Source of the DNA: JAJPIG01 sp035504735
GTDB taxonomy: Bacteria; Desulfobacterota; Binatia; Binatales; Binataceae
DNA length: 13,554 bases
Direction of reading: 5' to 3'
Assembly: GCA_035504735.1 (NCBI GenBank)
Contig: DATJRJ010000099.1
Location: 1-13,554 of the forward strand
Below the pieces are notes generated by a model. It saw only the letters and a program-made list of their open reading frames with translations, made no database searches and was not told where the DNA came from. The translations under genes were made by a program, and so were the position numbers. Below, piece after piece: positions 6,928 to 13,554 of the stretch (positions are counted from its first letter, which is position 1; the number at the start of each line of letters is the position of its first letter).

Positions 6928-7908
6928 CTACCAGCGCAGCAGGTTCGCGCCCCAGGTGAGCCCGCCGCCGCAGGCGTTGAGCAGCACCAGGTCGTTGTCA
7001 TGAATCCGCTTGGCTTCCAGAGCCTCGTCCAACGCGATCGGCACCGAAGCGGCCGAGGTATTCCCGTAGCGATCGACGTTGACGAAGACTTTGTCGGAGC
7101 TGAGTCCGAGCCGCTCCGCAACCGCGCTGATAATGCGGGCGTTGGCCTGATGAGGCAGCACCAGGGCGACATCCTCGAGCCGCACCCCGGCCTTCTCGAC
7201 CACCCGACGCGTGACCTCTTCCATGCTGCGCACCGCGATCCGGAACAACTCCGGCCCGCGCATTTGGATCGCATCGTCAGCGGCGCGGCGGATTTCGGCG
7301 TCGAAGGTGCATCGCGTACCGGCCGCATTACGCACCGAGAGCAGGTTCCAATGCTCACCCGCTGATCGCAGCACGCTGCCGAGTATGCCCCGCGGCCCCG
7401 CTTCCGAGACTAACACCGAGGCCCCGGCGCCATCGCCGAATAGCACCGCGGTGCGCCGATCGTTCCAGTCGACCATGGTCGAAAGCGCATCGGTGCCAAC
7501 CACCAGGACTTTGTTCCAGTCGCCAGCCCGCATCGTGGCGTCGGCCACCGATAGCGCGTAGATATAGCCCGAGCAGGCGGCGGCGACGTCGAAGCTCGGG
7601 ATGTCGGTAATTCCCAGCCGGTTCTGGAGTTGGCAGGCGAAGGACGGGAAGCCGAAGTCCGATGAGACCGTGCCGACGATAATCGCCTCCAGCGCCGCGG
7701 GCGCGAGGCCCGCACGCTCAAGCGCCGTGCGGCTCGCCTCGGCGGCGATATCGACCAGCGATTCGCCGCTCACCAGCACATAGCGCTGCTCGATCCCAGT
7801 CCGAGTGCGGACCCATTCGTCCGACGTGTCGAGCTGGCGTTCGAGATCCTGATTGCTAAGCCGCGTGCGTGGCAAAGCGCGGCCGGTACCAACGATTCTG
7901 GAGCCCAT
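6928..7908 (-). CDS. fabH: Beta-ketoacyl-ACP synthase III (KAS III)
   Basis: KAS III starts type II fatty-acid synthesis by condensing an acyl-CoA, classically acetyl-CoA, with malonyl-ACP. All active-site features of the family are visible in this 326-residue protein: the catalytic triad C112 (in AACSGY), H253 (in LPHQAN) and N283 (in YGNTSAASVP), plus the CoA-contacting W32 and R36. C112, W32 and R36 match the E. coli numbering exactly. The C-terminal NACGGGLTWG is also canonical. Length is normal. ATG 7908 starts 11 bases after the fabF stop, so the two are probably cotranscribed and possibly translationally coupled; only a weak GCGGA lies upstream. The primer acyl-CoA preference cannot be told from the sequence. 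Confidence 0.95.
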   Translation of the reverse strand: MGSRIVGTGRALPRTRLSNQDLERQLDTSDEWVRTRTGIEQRYVLVSGESLVDIAAEASRTALERAGLAPAALEAIIVGTVSSDFGFPSFACQLQNRLGITDIPSFDVAAACSGYIYALSVADATMRAGDWNKVLVVGTDALSTMVDWNDRRTAVLFGDGAGASVLVSEAGPRGILGSVLRSAGEHWNLLSVRNAAGTRCTFDAEIRRAADDAIQMRGPELFRIAVRSMEEVTRRVVEKAGVRLEDVALVLPHQANARIISAVAERLGLSSDKVFVNVDRYGNTSAASVPIALDEALEAKRIHDNDLVLLNACGGGLTWGANLLRW

Positions 7909-7919
7909 CTAAGCGTCCG

Positions 7920-9176
7920 CTAGTTATCCGACGCCGCCCGGAAAGCCAGCGTGGTGTTGGTGCCCCCGAAACCGAACGAATTGTTCAGCGCCAGTTTCAC
8001 GGCCGCCTTGCGCGCCTCATTCGGCACGTAATCGAGATCGCATTCGGGGTCGGAATGTTCGTAGTTGATAGTCGGCGGGATTATCCCGCGCGAAATCGTG
8101 AGGACGGTGTAGACCGATTCGATTGCGCCGGCCGCACCCAACGTATGGCCGGTCATCGACTTGGTCGAGCTCACTGCAATCCGCGCTGCCTGCTCGCCGA
8201 AGACGCGCTTGATCGCCTGAGTCTCGGCCAGGTCGCCCTGCGGCGTCGAGGTGCCGTGCGCGTTGATATAACCAACCTCGCCGAAGTCGAGCTCGCCATC
8301 CTCCATGCACATCCGGATGCAGCGCGCAGCGCCGGCGCCGTCGGGCGAGGGCGAAGTGATGTGATAGGCGTCGGCATTGCAGGCATAGCCGGCGATCTCG
8401 GCCAGGATGGTGGCGCCGCGCTTGATCGCGCTCTCGCGTTCTTCAAGGATCAGCGCGGCCGCGCCCTCTGAGATCACGAAGCCGTCGCGATCGCGATCGA
8501 ACGGACGGCTGGCGGCGGTGGGCGTTTCATTGCGCGTCGAAAGCGCGCGCATCGCGATGAAACCGCCCACGCCCAGCGGTGTCAGCGCGGCCTCGGCGCC
8601 GCCGGTAATCGCCGCGTCGAGGTAGCCCGAGCGAATCATCCGGAAAGCCTCGCCGATCGCGTGGCTGCCCGAAGCGCAGGCGCTGGTGGTGGTCAGGTTG
8701 ATGCCGCGGGCACCGTAGCGAATCGCGATATGCCCGGGAGCGAGATTGCCGATCAGCTTGGGGATGAAGAACGGGGTCACGCGCTTTAGGCGGCTGTCGA
8801 GGAACAGCAGGTGGTTTTCCTCGATCGTGCAGAGGCCGCCGATGCCGACGCCGATCATGACGCCCACACGGTCGGCGTTGTCCTCGGAAATCTTGAACTG
8901 TGATTGATTCATTGCCTGTTCGGCCGCGGCCATCGCATACTGGATGAACAGGTCCATCTTCTTGATATCGCGCTTTTCGATCCACTCCAGCGGATCGAAA
9001 TCGCGCACTTCGCCGGCGATGCGCGAAGGAAAATCGGCGACGTCGAAGCGATCGATCGGGCCGATACCGGAGCGGCCGGCGATCAGTGAGTCCCAATTTT
9101 TCTCGAGCCCGGTACCAAGCGGCGTGACGAGGCCGAGGCCAGTCACCACCACCCGCCGGTCCACACGTGATCTCAT
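7920..9176 (-). CDS. fabF: Beta-ketoacyl-ACP synthase II (KAS II)
   Basis: KAS II elongates acyl-ACP by condensation with malonyl-ACP in the cytoplasmic FAS II cycle. The 418-residue protein has the Cys-His-His triad at C167 (TSACASGSHA), H307 (NAHGTSTPQGD) and H344 (TKSMTGHTLGAAG), with K339 beside the last. The C-terminal NNSFGFGGTN loop (398-407), which gates the active site, is intact. Residue spacing matches E. coli FabF with an offset of four. The ATG at 9176 is preceded by GAGGAAG (9193-9187) at a rather long spacing. No acyl carrier protein gene adjoins it, although fabF often follows acpP. It heads the tight five-gene minus-strand block. Confidence 0.95.
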   Translation of the reverse strand: MRSRVDRRVVVTGLGLVTPLGTGLEKNWDSLIAGRSGIGPIDRFDVADFPSRIAGEVRDFDPLEWIEKRDIKKMDLFIQYAMAAAEQAMNQSQFKISEDNADRVGVMIGVGIGGLCTIEENHLLFLDSRLKRVTPFFIPKLIGNLAPGHIAIRYGARGINLTTTSACASGSHAIGEAFRMIRSGYLDAAITGGAEAALTPLGVGGFIAMRALSTRNETPTAASRPFDRDRDGFVISEGAAALILEERESAIKRGATILAEIAGYACNADAYHITSPSPDGAGAARCIRMCMEDGELDFGEVGYINAHGTSTPQGDLAETQAIKRVFGEQAARIAVSSTKSMTGHTLGAAGAIESVYTVLTISRGIIPPTINYEHSDPECDLDYVPNEARKAAVKLALNNSFGFGGTNTTLAFRAASDN

Positions 9177-9208
9177 CTTACACCCGCTTCCTCAAAGACA
9201 GTGCCAGA

Positions 9209-9236
9209 TTTTTATCAGAAATCCCCGGCCCGCCAA
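9209..9236 (-). promoter_or_regulatory. Candidate sigma70-type promoter for fabF
   Basis: On the minus strand, TTGGCG (9236-9231, 4 of 6 against TTGACA) is followed after 16 bases by TAAAAA (9214-9209, 4 of 6 against TATAAT). It lies about 33 bases before the fabF ATG, in the 111-base gap behind the membrane-protein gene. The run of A/T in an otherwise GC-rich region supports it, but the match is modest. Confidence 0.3.
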
Positions 9237-9287
9237 AGATACTCGCTGACGCTGCGGTCCGATGGGCGCGCCGATGATCCATGCCAG

Positions 9288-9998
9288 CTAATCGGCGGCG
9301 TGTTCGGGTAAAAATAGCACGGCGCTGAGCAGAAACAGAAATATGGCCGCCGATCCGATCCACTCCCAGAATCCCAGATGCCAGAGGCTGCGGTTTTCCA
9401 AGGCCCGATAGACCGGGTTCGACAACTGGAAGCGCGCCCCGGCCACCAGCCTCAGTATCGCGATCGAAAGCGCGGGCAGCGTCAGCAGGCTCCAGCTTAC
9501 GAGGAGCCAACGCCATTGATCGGCTCGTTTGGACGACCCGAAATATCCTTTGGCCGCGCATCCCCAGAGCACCAGCATCCCCACCCCGAGCGCGATCGCG
9601 GCCGTGCGGGCAAGCATTTCATGCAGTCTCGGAAAGGGCGAGATTCCGTGCGCTGGGTGTGAAACCACGACGCCGGCAAGAACCAGAACGATCGCTCCGA
9701 GACCGAAGGCGGCGCTGCCGGCGTCCACGGCGATCGTCGAAATGCTCCGTAATCGGGTGCGCATGTAAACGACTATGGGGATCATCATCAGCCCGGTAGC
9801 AACAATCCCTAGGGATGCGATGGTATGAAACTCCGGATCGTTTCGCGGATAGAGCAATTTGGAGATCGCCTGACGCCGCCAGTTGTAGCGGCCCGGGGAA
9901 AGCCACGCGGCCATCATTAGCGTCCCGAAAAAGGAGAGCCAAATCAGCGGGAGCCAAACATATATCAGAGTCTTCCTGGTCACCGATTTACCTGGCAT
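9288..9998 (-). CDS. Six-helix membrane protein, DUF998-like
   Basis: The 236-residue integral membrane protein has about six predicted helices, at roughly 10-33, 60-79, 90-112, 128-147, 164-187 and 208-230. The layout, a first helix followed by a polar loop with NWRRQAISKLLYP and then FHTIASLGIVATGLMM, resembles the DUF998 family of uncharacterised membrane proteins. The match is by eye and tentative. Conserved-looking histidines (H114, H117, H126) lie in the third loop. No transport or catalytic role can be claimed. The ATG at 9998 follows a CGGAG close upstream. It is on the same strand as fabF but 111 bases ahead of it, and a possible separate promoter lies between them, so it may not belong to the same operon. 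Confidence 0.65.
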   Translation of the reverse strand: MPGKSVTRKTLIYVWLPLIWLSFFGTLMMAAWLSPGRYNWRRQAISKLLYPRNDPEFHTIASLGIVATGLMMIPIVVYMRTRLRSISTIAVDAGSAAFGLGAIVLVLAGVVVSHPAHGISPFPRLHEMLARTAAIALGVGMLVLWGCAAKGYFGSSKRADQWRWLLVSWSLLTLPALSIAILRLVAGARFQLSNPVYRALENRSLWHLGFWEWIGSAAIFLFLLSAVLFLPEHAAD

Positions 9999-10030
9999 CG
10001 GACTCCGTGCGGGCTTTATTGCAGCGGATA

Positions 10031-10042
10031 ACGGTCAACCGT
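10031..10042. promoter_or_regulatory. Short palindrome upstream of the membrane-protein gene (possible operator)
   Basis: ACGGT-CA-ACCGT is a perfect 5-base inverted repeat with a 2-base centre, 33 bases before the minus-strand ATG at 9998. Read on the minus strand it contains TTGACC, a good -35-like hexamer, but no -10 sits at proper spacing. A site this short could be chance. Confidence 0.2.
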
Positions 10043-10140
10043 ATGGGTCCCATCCTCGTCGTAATGATGAGAACTGCAACTTCTGGGAGAAGGAAAGGTT
10101 TGCCATCACCGGCGCGTCTCGAAGATTTCGAGGGAAAACC

Positions 10141-10209
10141 ATGTGGGATCTCGCAACAGCGCTGACGTTGATCGCCATCGGAGCGGGGCTAGCTTGGCGG
10201 CTTCTGTAA
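10141..10209 (+). CDS. Possible 22-residue membrane peptide
   Basis: ATG 10141 opens a 22-codon frame ending in TAA at 10207-10209. A good ribosome binding site, GAGGG at 10130-10134, lies 6 bases before it. The product, starting MWDLATALTLIAIGAG and ending WRLL, is almost wholly hydrophobic and would form one membrane helix. It lies in an otherwise empty spacer. Against it: the frame is very short, no promoter is obvious and no family is recognised. Chance cannot be excluded. Confidence 0.3.
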   Translation: MWDLATALTLIAIGAGLAWRLL

Positions 10210-10394
10210 GCCCGTCCCGATAGTCCGAATATCTGAAAACTCCGGACGGCCGCTCAGGTTCCCAGCAGCGCAAGTTATCAGAGATCGGAAACTAGAACGG
10301 CAATTGGCCAGATCTCCGTCGGGGCGCACGGATGATGACATGGGTGCGCCATCAATGGCCTACTCGTATCTACCCCTATTTCCGGCACTTCGTT

Positions 10395-10416
10395 GCGTCG
10401 CTAAGGCTCGCGACGC
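10395..10416. repeat. Hairpin before the transketolase remnant
   Basis: GCGTCGC (10395-10401) pairs perfectly with GCGACGC (10410-10416) around an 8-base loop. No T-tract follows on either strand. It lies about 20 bases upstream of the first recognisable transketolase-like residues, near the point where the gene appears to have been cut. Confidence 0.35.
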
Positions 10417-10433
10417 TGTAATTTCGTTAAAAG

Positions 10434-10847
10434 TCGAGAGCGTGTCTAGCTTGAGCATTGAGAGGTCTTGCGCTGGCGCGCGATTTTGAAAAGCATGGAG
10501 TGATCGCGGCGGAAGGTTCCCGAAGTCGTGGAACCGGGGCGGGTCCGACCCGTTCGATTTTAACCCGGATCCGTCCTGTCGGCATGCCGTGCACCGAGTT
10601 GTTCGCGGCCCAGGACTCGGCCTATCGCGATTCGCTGCAACCGCCGGCGGTGCGCAAGCGCCTCGCTATCGAAGCGGCGGTGCCGCTAGGCTGGTACCGC
10701 TGGGTGGGTTTGGATGGCGACGTGGTTGGAATGACGACTTATGGAGCATCGGGTCCTTCGCAGGAGGTCCTGAAACACTTCGGTTTCACGATCGATAACG
10801 TGGTCGAGCACGCGGTCAAGCTGCTCGCGCACCACACGGGCCGGTAG
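10434..10847 (+). pseudogene. Transketolase C-terminal remnant
   Basis: The last 87 codons (10584-10847) read cleanly as the C-terminal domain of transketolase: MPCTELFAAQDSAYRDS, PPAVRKRLAIEA, GWYRWVGLDG, VGMTTYGASGP and HFGFTIDNVV all line up with the family and reach the natural C-terminus. Upstream the likeness continues but is broken. SRACLA, then an in-frame TGA (10452-10454), then ALRGLALARDFEK match the segment before the GSEV motif. Around 10517-10530 the bases GGTTCCCGAAGTC give GSEV only if one C is removed. The roughly 56 bases between that point and MPC match the expected length. The other approximately 500 residues of transketolase, including the thiamine-diphosphate-binding domain, are absent. 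It cannot be a working enzyme. A short protein could still be made from ATG 10584 or TTG 10458. It ends 2 bases before pgl, as an old operon partner would. Confidence 0.8.
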
Positions 10848-10849
10848 AT

Positions 10850-11596
10850 ATGAGCGAACCTCAGATTCAGGTGCTGGAAGACGCGCCGTCGACGCATGTG
10901 CGCGCGGCCGAGGAGATCGCCCACTTCGCGAGCGAGGCGATTTGTACTCACGCCGAATTCAATCTGTGCCTGACCGGCGGAACGACGCCGGCCGCCACCT
11001 ACGAGCTGCTGGCGACGCGCTTTCGCCTGAGCGTCGATTGGAAGGAAGTGCAGTTCTTCTGGGGCGACGAGCGCTGCGTCCCACCTGACGATCCGGCCAG
11101 CAACTTCGGGATGGCGAACCGCACGATGCTCGAGAAGCTCGCGCTCCGGCCCGAGCAGATCCATCGAATGCGTGGCGAGGAACCGCCCGAGCAGGGCGCC
11201 CTCGATTACGAGGATGAGCTGCGACGATGCTTTGCGCTGGCGGAAGGTGATCGGCCGCGCTTCGACCTGGTGTTGCTGGGTCTGGGAGCCAACGCGCACA
11301 TCGCATCGCTCTTTCCCGGCCAGCCCGCGCTGCATGAAATAGAGCGGCTCGCGATGGCAGTGACGGTTACCGCCGAGCAATCGCATCGCCTGACCCTGAC
11401 GGCCCCGGTTATCAACCATGCGACGCGTGTGATGTTCATGGTGACCGGTGCGGAGAAGGCGGCCGCGGTCAAAGAAGTGCTGGAGGGCCCGCGCGACTCA
11501 GATCGCTATCCGGCCCAGTTGGTCGCGCCTGAGAACGGCGAGATTTTGTGGCTGATGGACCGCGCGGCGGCCAGCCTGCTCGACAAATCGCATTGA
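10850..11596 (+). CDS. pgl: 6-phosphogluconolactonase (DevB/SOL type)
   Basis: The 248-residue enzyme hydrolyses 6-phosphogluconolactone to 6-phosphogluconate in the oxidative pentose-phosphate pathway. Family landmarks appear in order: LTGGTTP (41-47, phosphate loop), FFWGDERCVPPDDPASNFGMA region (69-89) and GLGANAHIASLFPG (144-157) with the catalytic histidine H150. The last motif usually reads G-x-D-G-H-T-A-S-L-F-P; here the Asp is Asn (N148) and the Gly is Ala. The C-terminal half has RLTLTAPVIN, GAEKAAAVKEVLEGP and YPAQLVAP, all typical. ATG 10850 follows the transketolase remnant by 2 bases with no strong ribosome binding site, which suggests former or present translational coupling. 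No zwf gene lies beside it, although zwf is its common partner. Confidence 0.92.
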   Translation: MSEPQIQVLEDAPSTHVRAAEEIAHFASEAICTHAEFNLCLTGGTTPAATYELLATRFRLSVDWKEVQFFWGDERCVPPDDPASNFGMANRTMLEKLALRPEQIHRMRGEEPPEQGALDYEDELRRCFALAEGDRPRFDLVLLGLGANAHIASLFPGQPALHEIERLAMAVTVTAEQSHRLTLTAPVINHATRVMFMVTGAEKAAAVKEVLEGPRDSDRYPAQLVAPENGEILWLMDRAAASLLDKSH

Positions 11597-11626
11597 ACCG
11601 GGATCGCCGCATATCGCGATAAATTG

Positions 11627-12199
11627 ATGGCACGCTTCGCAATCAGGCATTGGACCGCGGTCCTGGTAGTCGCCGTGATCGCGGGATGGGCCTTGCTCTA
11701 TCTGCCCAATACTCCGTCCTGGGCGATCTATCAGCTCAAACGCGCGATCGATGCTCGCGATGGCGCGACGGCGGCGACCTACGTTGACTTTCCGAGCGTG
11801 GTCAAGCACGCGGGCTACGAGATGGTCCAGGACAAGGCCGGTCCGGATAATCTGCTGGGGCAACTGGTCGGTAAGGGCGCCGTCGACATGTTCAGCAAGC
11901 CGCTGGCAGCGATGGTCGAGACCTGGGCCCAGCGCCAGGTCGAAGACGGCGCGCACAACGTGCAGATGCCGGGCTTGGCGGTGGTCGGGGCGATAGCGAT
12001 GCTGCATCGCAACGGCGATACCGCGTATACGCATTTCACCGACCCGCACGGACGGGTCTGGGACATCCGGCTCGCGCGCGACGCCGAGAGCGGCCGCTGG
12101 CAGATCGTCGAAGTCCGGGATATCGCGCAGCTCATCCAGCAGTTGCAGAATCAGAACGCGAGCAATCCGGCGGCGCCGCCGGAACCGCCCGCGCCCTAA
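11627..12199 (+). CDS. Membrane-anchored DUF2939-like protein
   Basis: The 190-residue protein has an N-terminal helix (about residues 8-26) that acts as a signal anchor or uncleaved signal. After it comes the stretch PSWAIYQLKRAIDARDGATAATYVDFPSV (in part, about 30-58), typical of DUF2939: a helix, then a Y-x-D-F-P motif. The rest is a soluble, probably periplasmic domain ending in a QLIQQLQNQN helix and a Pro/Ala-rich tail. Function of the family is unknown. The frame can start at TTG 11624, but the adjacent ATG 11627 is preferred; both lack a strong ribosome binding site. It lies 30 bases after pgl and may be cotranscribed with it. Confidence 0.75.
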   Translation: MARFAIRHWTAVLVVAVIAGWALLYLPNTPSWAIYQLKRAIDARDGATAATYVDFPSVVKHAGYEMVQDKAGPDNLLGQLVGKGAVDMFSKPLAAMVETWAQRQVEDGAHNVQMPGLAVVGAIAMLHRNGDTAYTHFTDPHGRVWDIRLARDAESGRWQIVEVRDIAQLIQQLQNQNASNPAAPPEPPAP

Positions 12200-12246
12200 C
12201 GCGCTGGCCGTCATCGTCCCTTAATCGAGTTCCCGGCGACCCCGCG

Positions 12247-12275
12247 TTTACACTTCGCGGGATGGCGGGTACACT
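12247..12275 (+). promoter_or_regulatory. Candidate sigma70-type promoter for bipA
   Basis: TTTACA (12247-12252, 5 of 6 against TTGACA) is followed after exactly 17 bases by TACACT (12270-12275, 4 of 6 against TATAAT). It lies 51 bases before the bipA ATG in a 127-base spacer. Transcription would start near 12282 and leave a leader of about 45 bases. A perfect inverted repeat, CCCGCG (12241-12246) and CGCGGG (12256-12261), brackets the -35 hexamer. Confidence 0.45.
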
Positions 12276-12326
12276 CGTGAAGGTGCGGCCGCCCGGTCGT
12301 CGGTGCGGTCGCCTTTTAGTATCTAG

Positions 12327-13554
12327 ATGAAACGGCAAGATCTTCGCAACGTCGCGATCGTAGCCCACGTCGATCACGGCAAAACCACGCTGGTTGACGC
12401 CTTGCTGCGCCAGGCGGGTGCGTTTCGCGCCAACGAGCAGGTGGTCGATCGAGTGATGGATTCGTTTGCGCTTGAGCGCGAACGCGGTATCACGATCCTG
12501 GCCAAGAACACTTCAATCGTCTGGCACGAGACCCGTATCAATATCGTCGATACGCCCGGCCATTCGGACTTCGGCGGCGAGGTGGAGCGCACGCTGACAC
12601 TGGTCGACGGTATCCTGCTGCTGGTCGATGCCTGCGAAGGCCCGCTGCCGCAGACCCGTTTCGTGCTGCGCAAGGCGCTGGAATCGCATTTGCCGGCCGT
12701 GATCTGCATCAACAAGATCGACCGTTCCGATGCGCGCCCGGCCGAGGTGCTCGACGAAATCTACGACCTGTTTATCGATCTCGGCGCGAGCGAAGCGCAG
12801 CTCGATTTTCCAGTGCTCTATACCAACGCCCGCACCGGCACGGCGAGCGCCAGCGCGCGCGAGCCGGGTGTCGATCTGCGGCCGTTGTTCGAAGCGATCG
12901 TGAACCATCTACCCGGACCTGAGATCGACTCCGAGGCTCCCGTCCAGCTCCAGGTTAACAATCTCGATTACGACGATTACGTCGGCCGCCTCGCGATCGG
13001 ACGGTTGCTGGCCGGCGAGCTGCGGGCAGGTGCGAGCTATGCGTTGTGCCGGCTCGACGGCAGCCGGATCGATTGCAAGCTGGCGCAGCTTTACGGATGG
13101 AACGGCCTCAAGCGCATCGAGCTCGAACGGGCCGTGGCCGGCGATATCGTGATGCTGGCGGGAATCGAAGATGTCGCAATCGGCGAGACCATCAGCGACC
13201 TCGCCGAGCCGCGCGCTCTCCCGCCGATTCGGATCGACGAGCCGACCGTCGCGATGACCTTTGCGGTCAACACCTCGCCCTGGGCCGGACGCGAGGGCGA
13301 TTACGTCACCTCGCGCAAGCTCGGCGAGCGTATCGACCAGGAAGCGCGGCGCAACGTCAGCGTGCGTGTCGATCAGTCGAGTCCCGATGCGTGGCGAATC
13401 GCCGGGCGCGGCGAGCTGGCACTGGCGGTGATCGTCGAAACGATGCGGCGCGAGGGCTACGAAGTGGCGGTCTCCAAGCCGACCGTGGTGACCCGTCAAT
13501 CGCCCGACGGCGCGCTCCTGGAGCCGATGGAACTGTTGATGGTGGACATTCCCG
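12327..13554 (+). CDS. bipA: Translational GTPase BipA/TypA, 3' end outside window
   Basis: The frame is open for 409 codons to the window edge, about two thirds of the usual 600-620 residues. BipA is a ribosome-binding GTPase of the EF-G class linked to 50S assembly and stress or cold adaptation. The G domain is complete: G1 AHVDHGKT (13-20), switch I MDS and ERERGITI (44-57), G3 DTPGH (75-79) and G4 NKID (129-132). Domain II has YGWNGLKRIELERAVAGDIV, and domain III has NTSPWAGREGDYVTSRKL. In the GRGELALAV motif of domain III the common His of GRGELH is Ala, as I recall from actinobacterial TypA; the YTNAR and PTVVTR segments also resemble that branch. ATG 12327 is certain because a TAG stop immediately precedes it in frame; there is no clear Shine-Dalgarno. 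Confidence 0.95.
   Translation, partial: MKRQDLRNVAIVAHVDHGKTTLVDALLRQAGAFRANEQVVDRVMDSFALERERGITILAKNTSIVWHETRINIVDTPGHSDFGGEVERTLTLVDGILLLVDACEGPLPQTRFVLRKALESHLPAVICINKIDRSDARPAEVLDEIYDLFIDLGASEAQLDFPVLYTNARTGTASASAREPGVDLRPLFEAIVNHLPGPEIDSEAPVQLQVNNLDYDDYVGRLAIGRLLAGELRAGASYALCRLDGSRIDCKLAQLYGWNGLKRIELERAVAGDIVMLAGIEDVAIGETISDLAEPRALPPIRIDEPTVAMTFAVNTSPWAGREGDYVTSRKLGERIDQEARRNVSVRVDQSSPDAWRIAGRGELALAVIVETMRREGYEVAVSKPTVVTRQSPDGALLEPMELLMVDIP

Larger units (their letters stand above)
9999..10433. other. Gene-poor spacer between divergent blocks
   Basis: This stretch of about 435 bases separates the minus-strand membrane-protein gene from the plus-strand transketolase remnant. It is less GC-rich than its surroundings, has frequent stops in all frames and no long coding signal. 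It holds a 22-codon possible peptide gene at 10141-10209, a short palindrome at 10031-10042 and a hairpin at 10395-10416. I could not recognise transketolase sequence in it, so the missing 5' part of that gene has been deleted or has decayed past recognition. Confidence 0.5.

Noticed and set aside
6019..8471. Several plus-strand frames of 150-200 codons opposite the ATPase, fabH and fabF
   Set aside because: All are antisense shadows of confidently identified genes, with Arg- and His-rich products.
9815..10165. 116-codon plus-strand frame spanning the start of the membrane-protein gene and the spacer
   Set aside because: It overlaps the membrane-protein gene antisense, has mixed composition and no ribosome binding site.
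12513..13499. Two minus-strand frames of 131 and 196 codons
   Set aside because: They are antisense to bipA, which has a full set of GTPase motifs.

Overview
The window is a stretch of GC-rich bacterial chromosome (roughly 60-65% G+C by eye), with purine-rich Shine-Dalgarno sites, GTG and TTG starts, a tRNA gene and ordinary housekeeping genes. Nothing looks like a phage, plasmid, insertion sequence or CRISPR array. Codon use is uniform across the main genes. The gene mix (an orphan thiamine-diphosphate enzyme, an ArsA-like ATPase, FAS II condensing enzymes, BipA) would fit an uncultivated soil- or sediment-type proteobacterium-like lineage, perhaps Binatota. That placement is an impression and was not tested.

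Layout. Bases 1-4739 read on the plus strand: the tail of an unidentified gene, a zinc-free MDR quinone oxidoreductase, a thiamine-diphosphate-dependent enzyme of the acetolactate synthase superfamily, tRNA-Cys(GCA) and an MFS transporter. The MFS gene converges on a block of minus-strand genes across a 222-base spacer that holds two hairpins.

Bases 4962-9998 read on the minus strand. In transcription order they are a DUF998-like membrane protein, fabF, fabH, an ArsA-like ATPase, a small secreted four-cysteine protein and a cytosine deaminase of the yeast FCY1 type. From fabF onward the gaps are only about 9-42 bases, so the last five genes probably form one operon. FabF and FabH supply condensing steps of type II fatty-acid synthesis, but no acpP, fabD or fabG is present. 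Why the ATPase, secreted protein and deaminase travel with them is unknown.

Bases 9999-10433 have no clear gene, only a possible 22-codon membrane peptide and two inverted repeats. Downstream on the plus strand is a decayed remnant of transketolase: an intact C-terminal 87 codons preceded by a degraded stretch with a stop and an apparent frameshift. It lies 2 bases before pgl (6-phosphogluconolactonase), which suggests a damaged pentose-phosphate operon. A DUF2939-type anchored protein follows, then the 5' two thirds of bipA/typA behind a recognisable sigma70-type promoter. The right edge of the window cuts bipA.

I see no wholly new system. The best leads are the transketolase remnant, the unusual fab-ATPase-deaminase operon and the Lys-to-Arg change in the ATPase P-loop.
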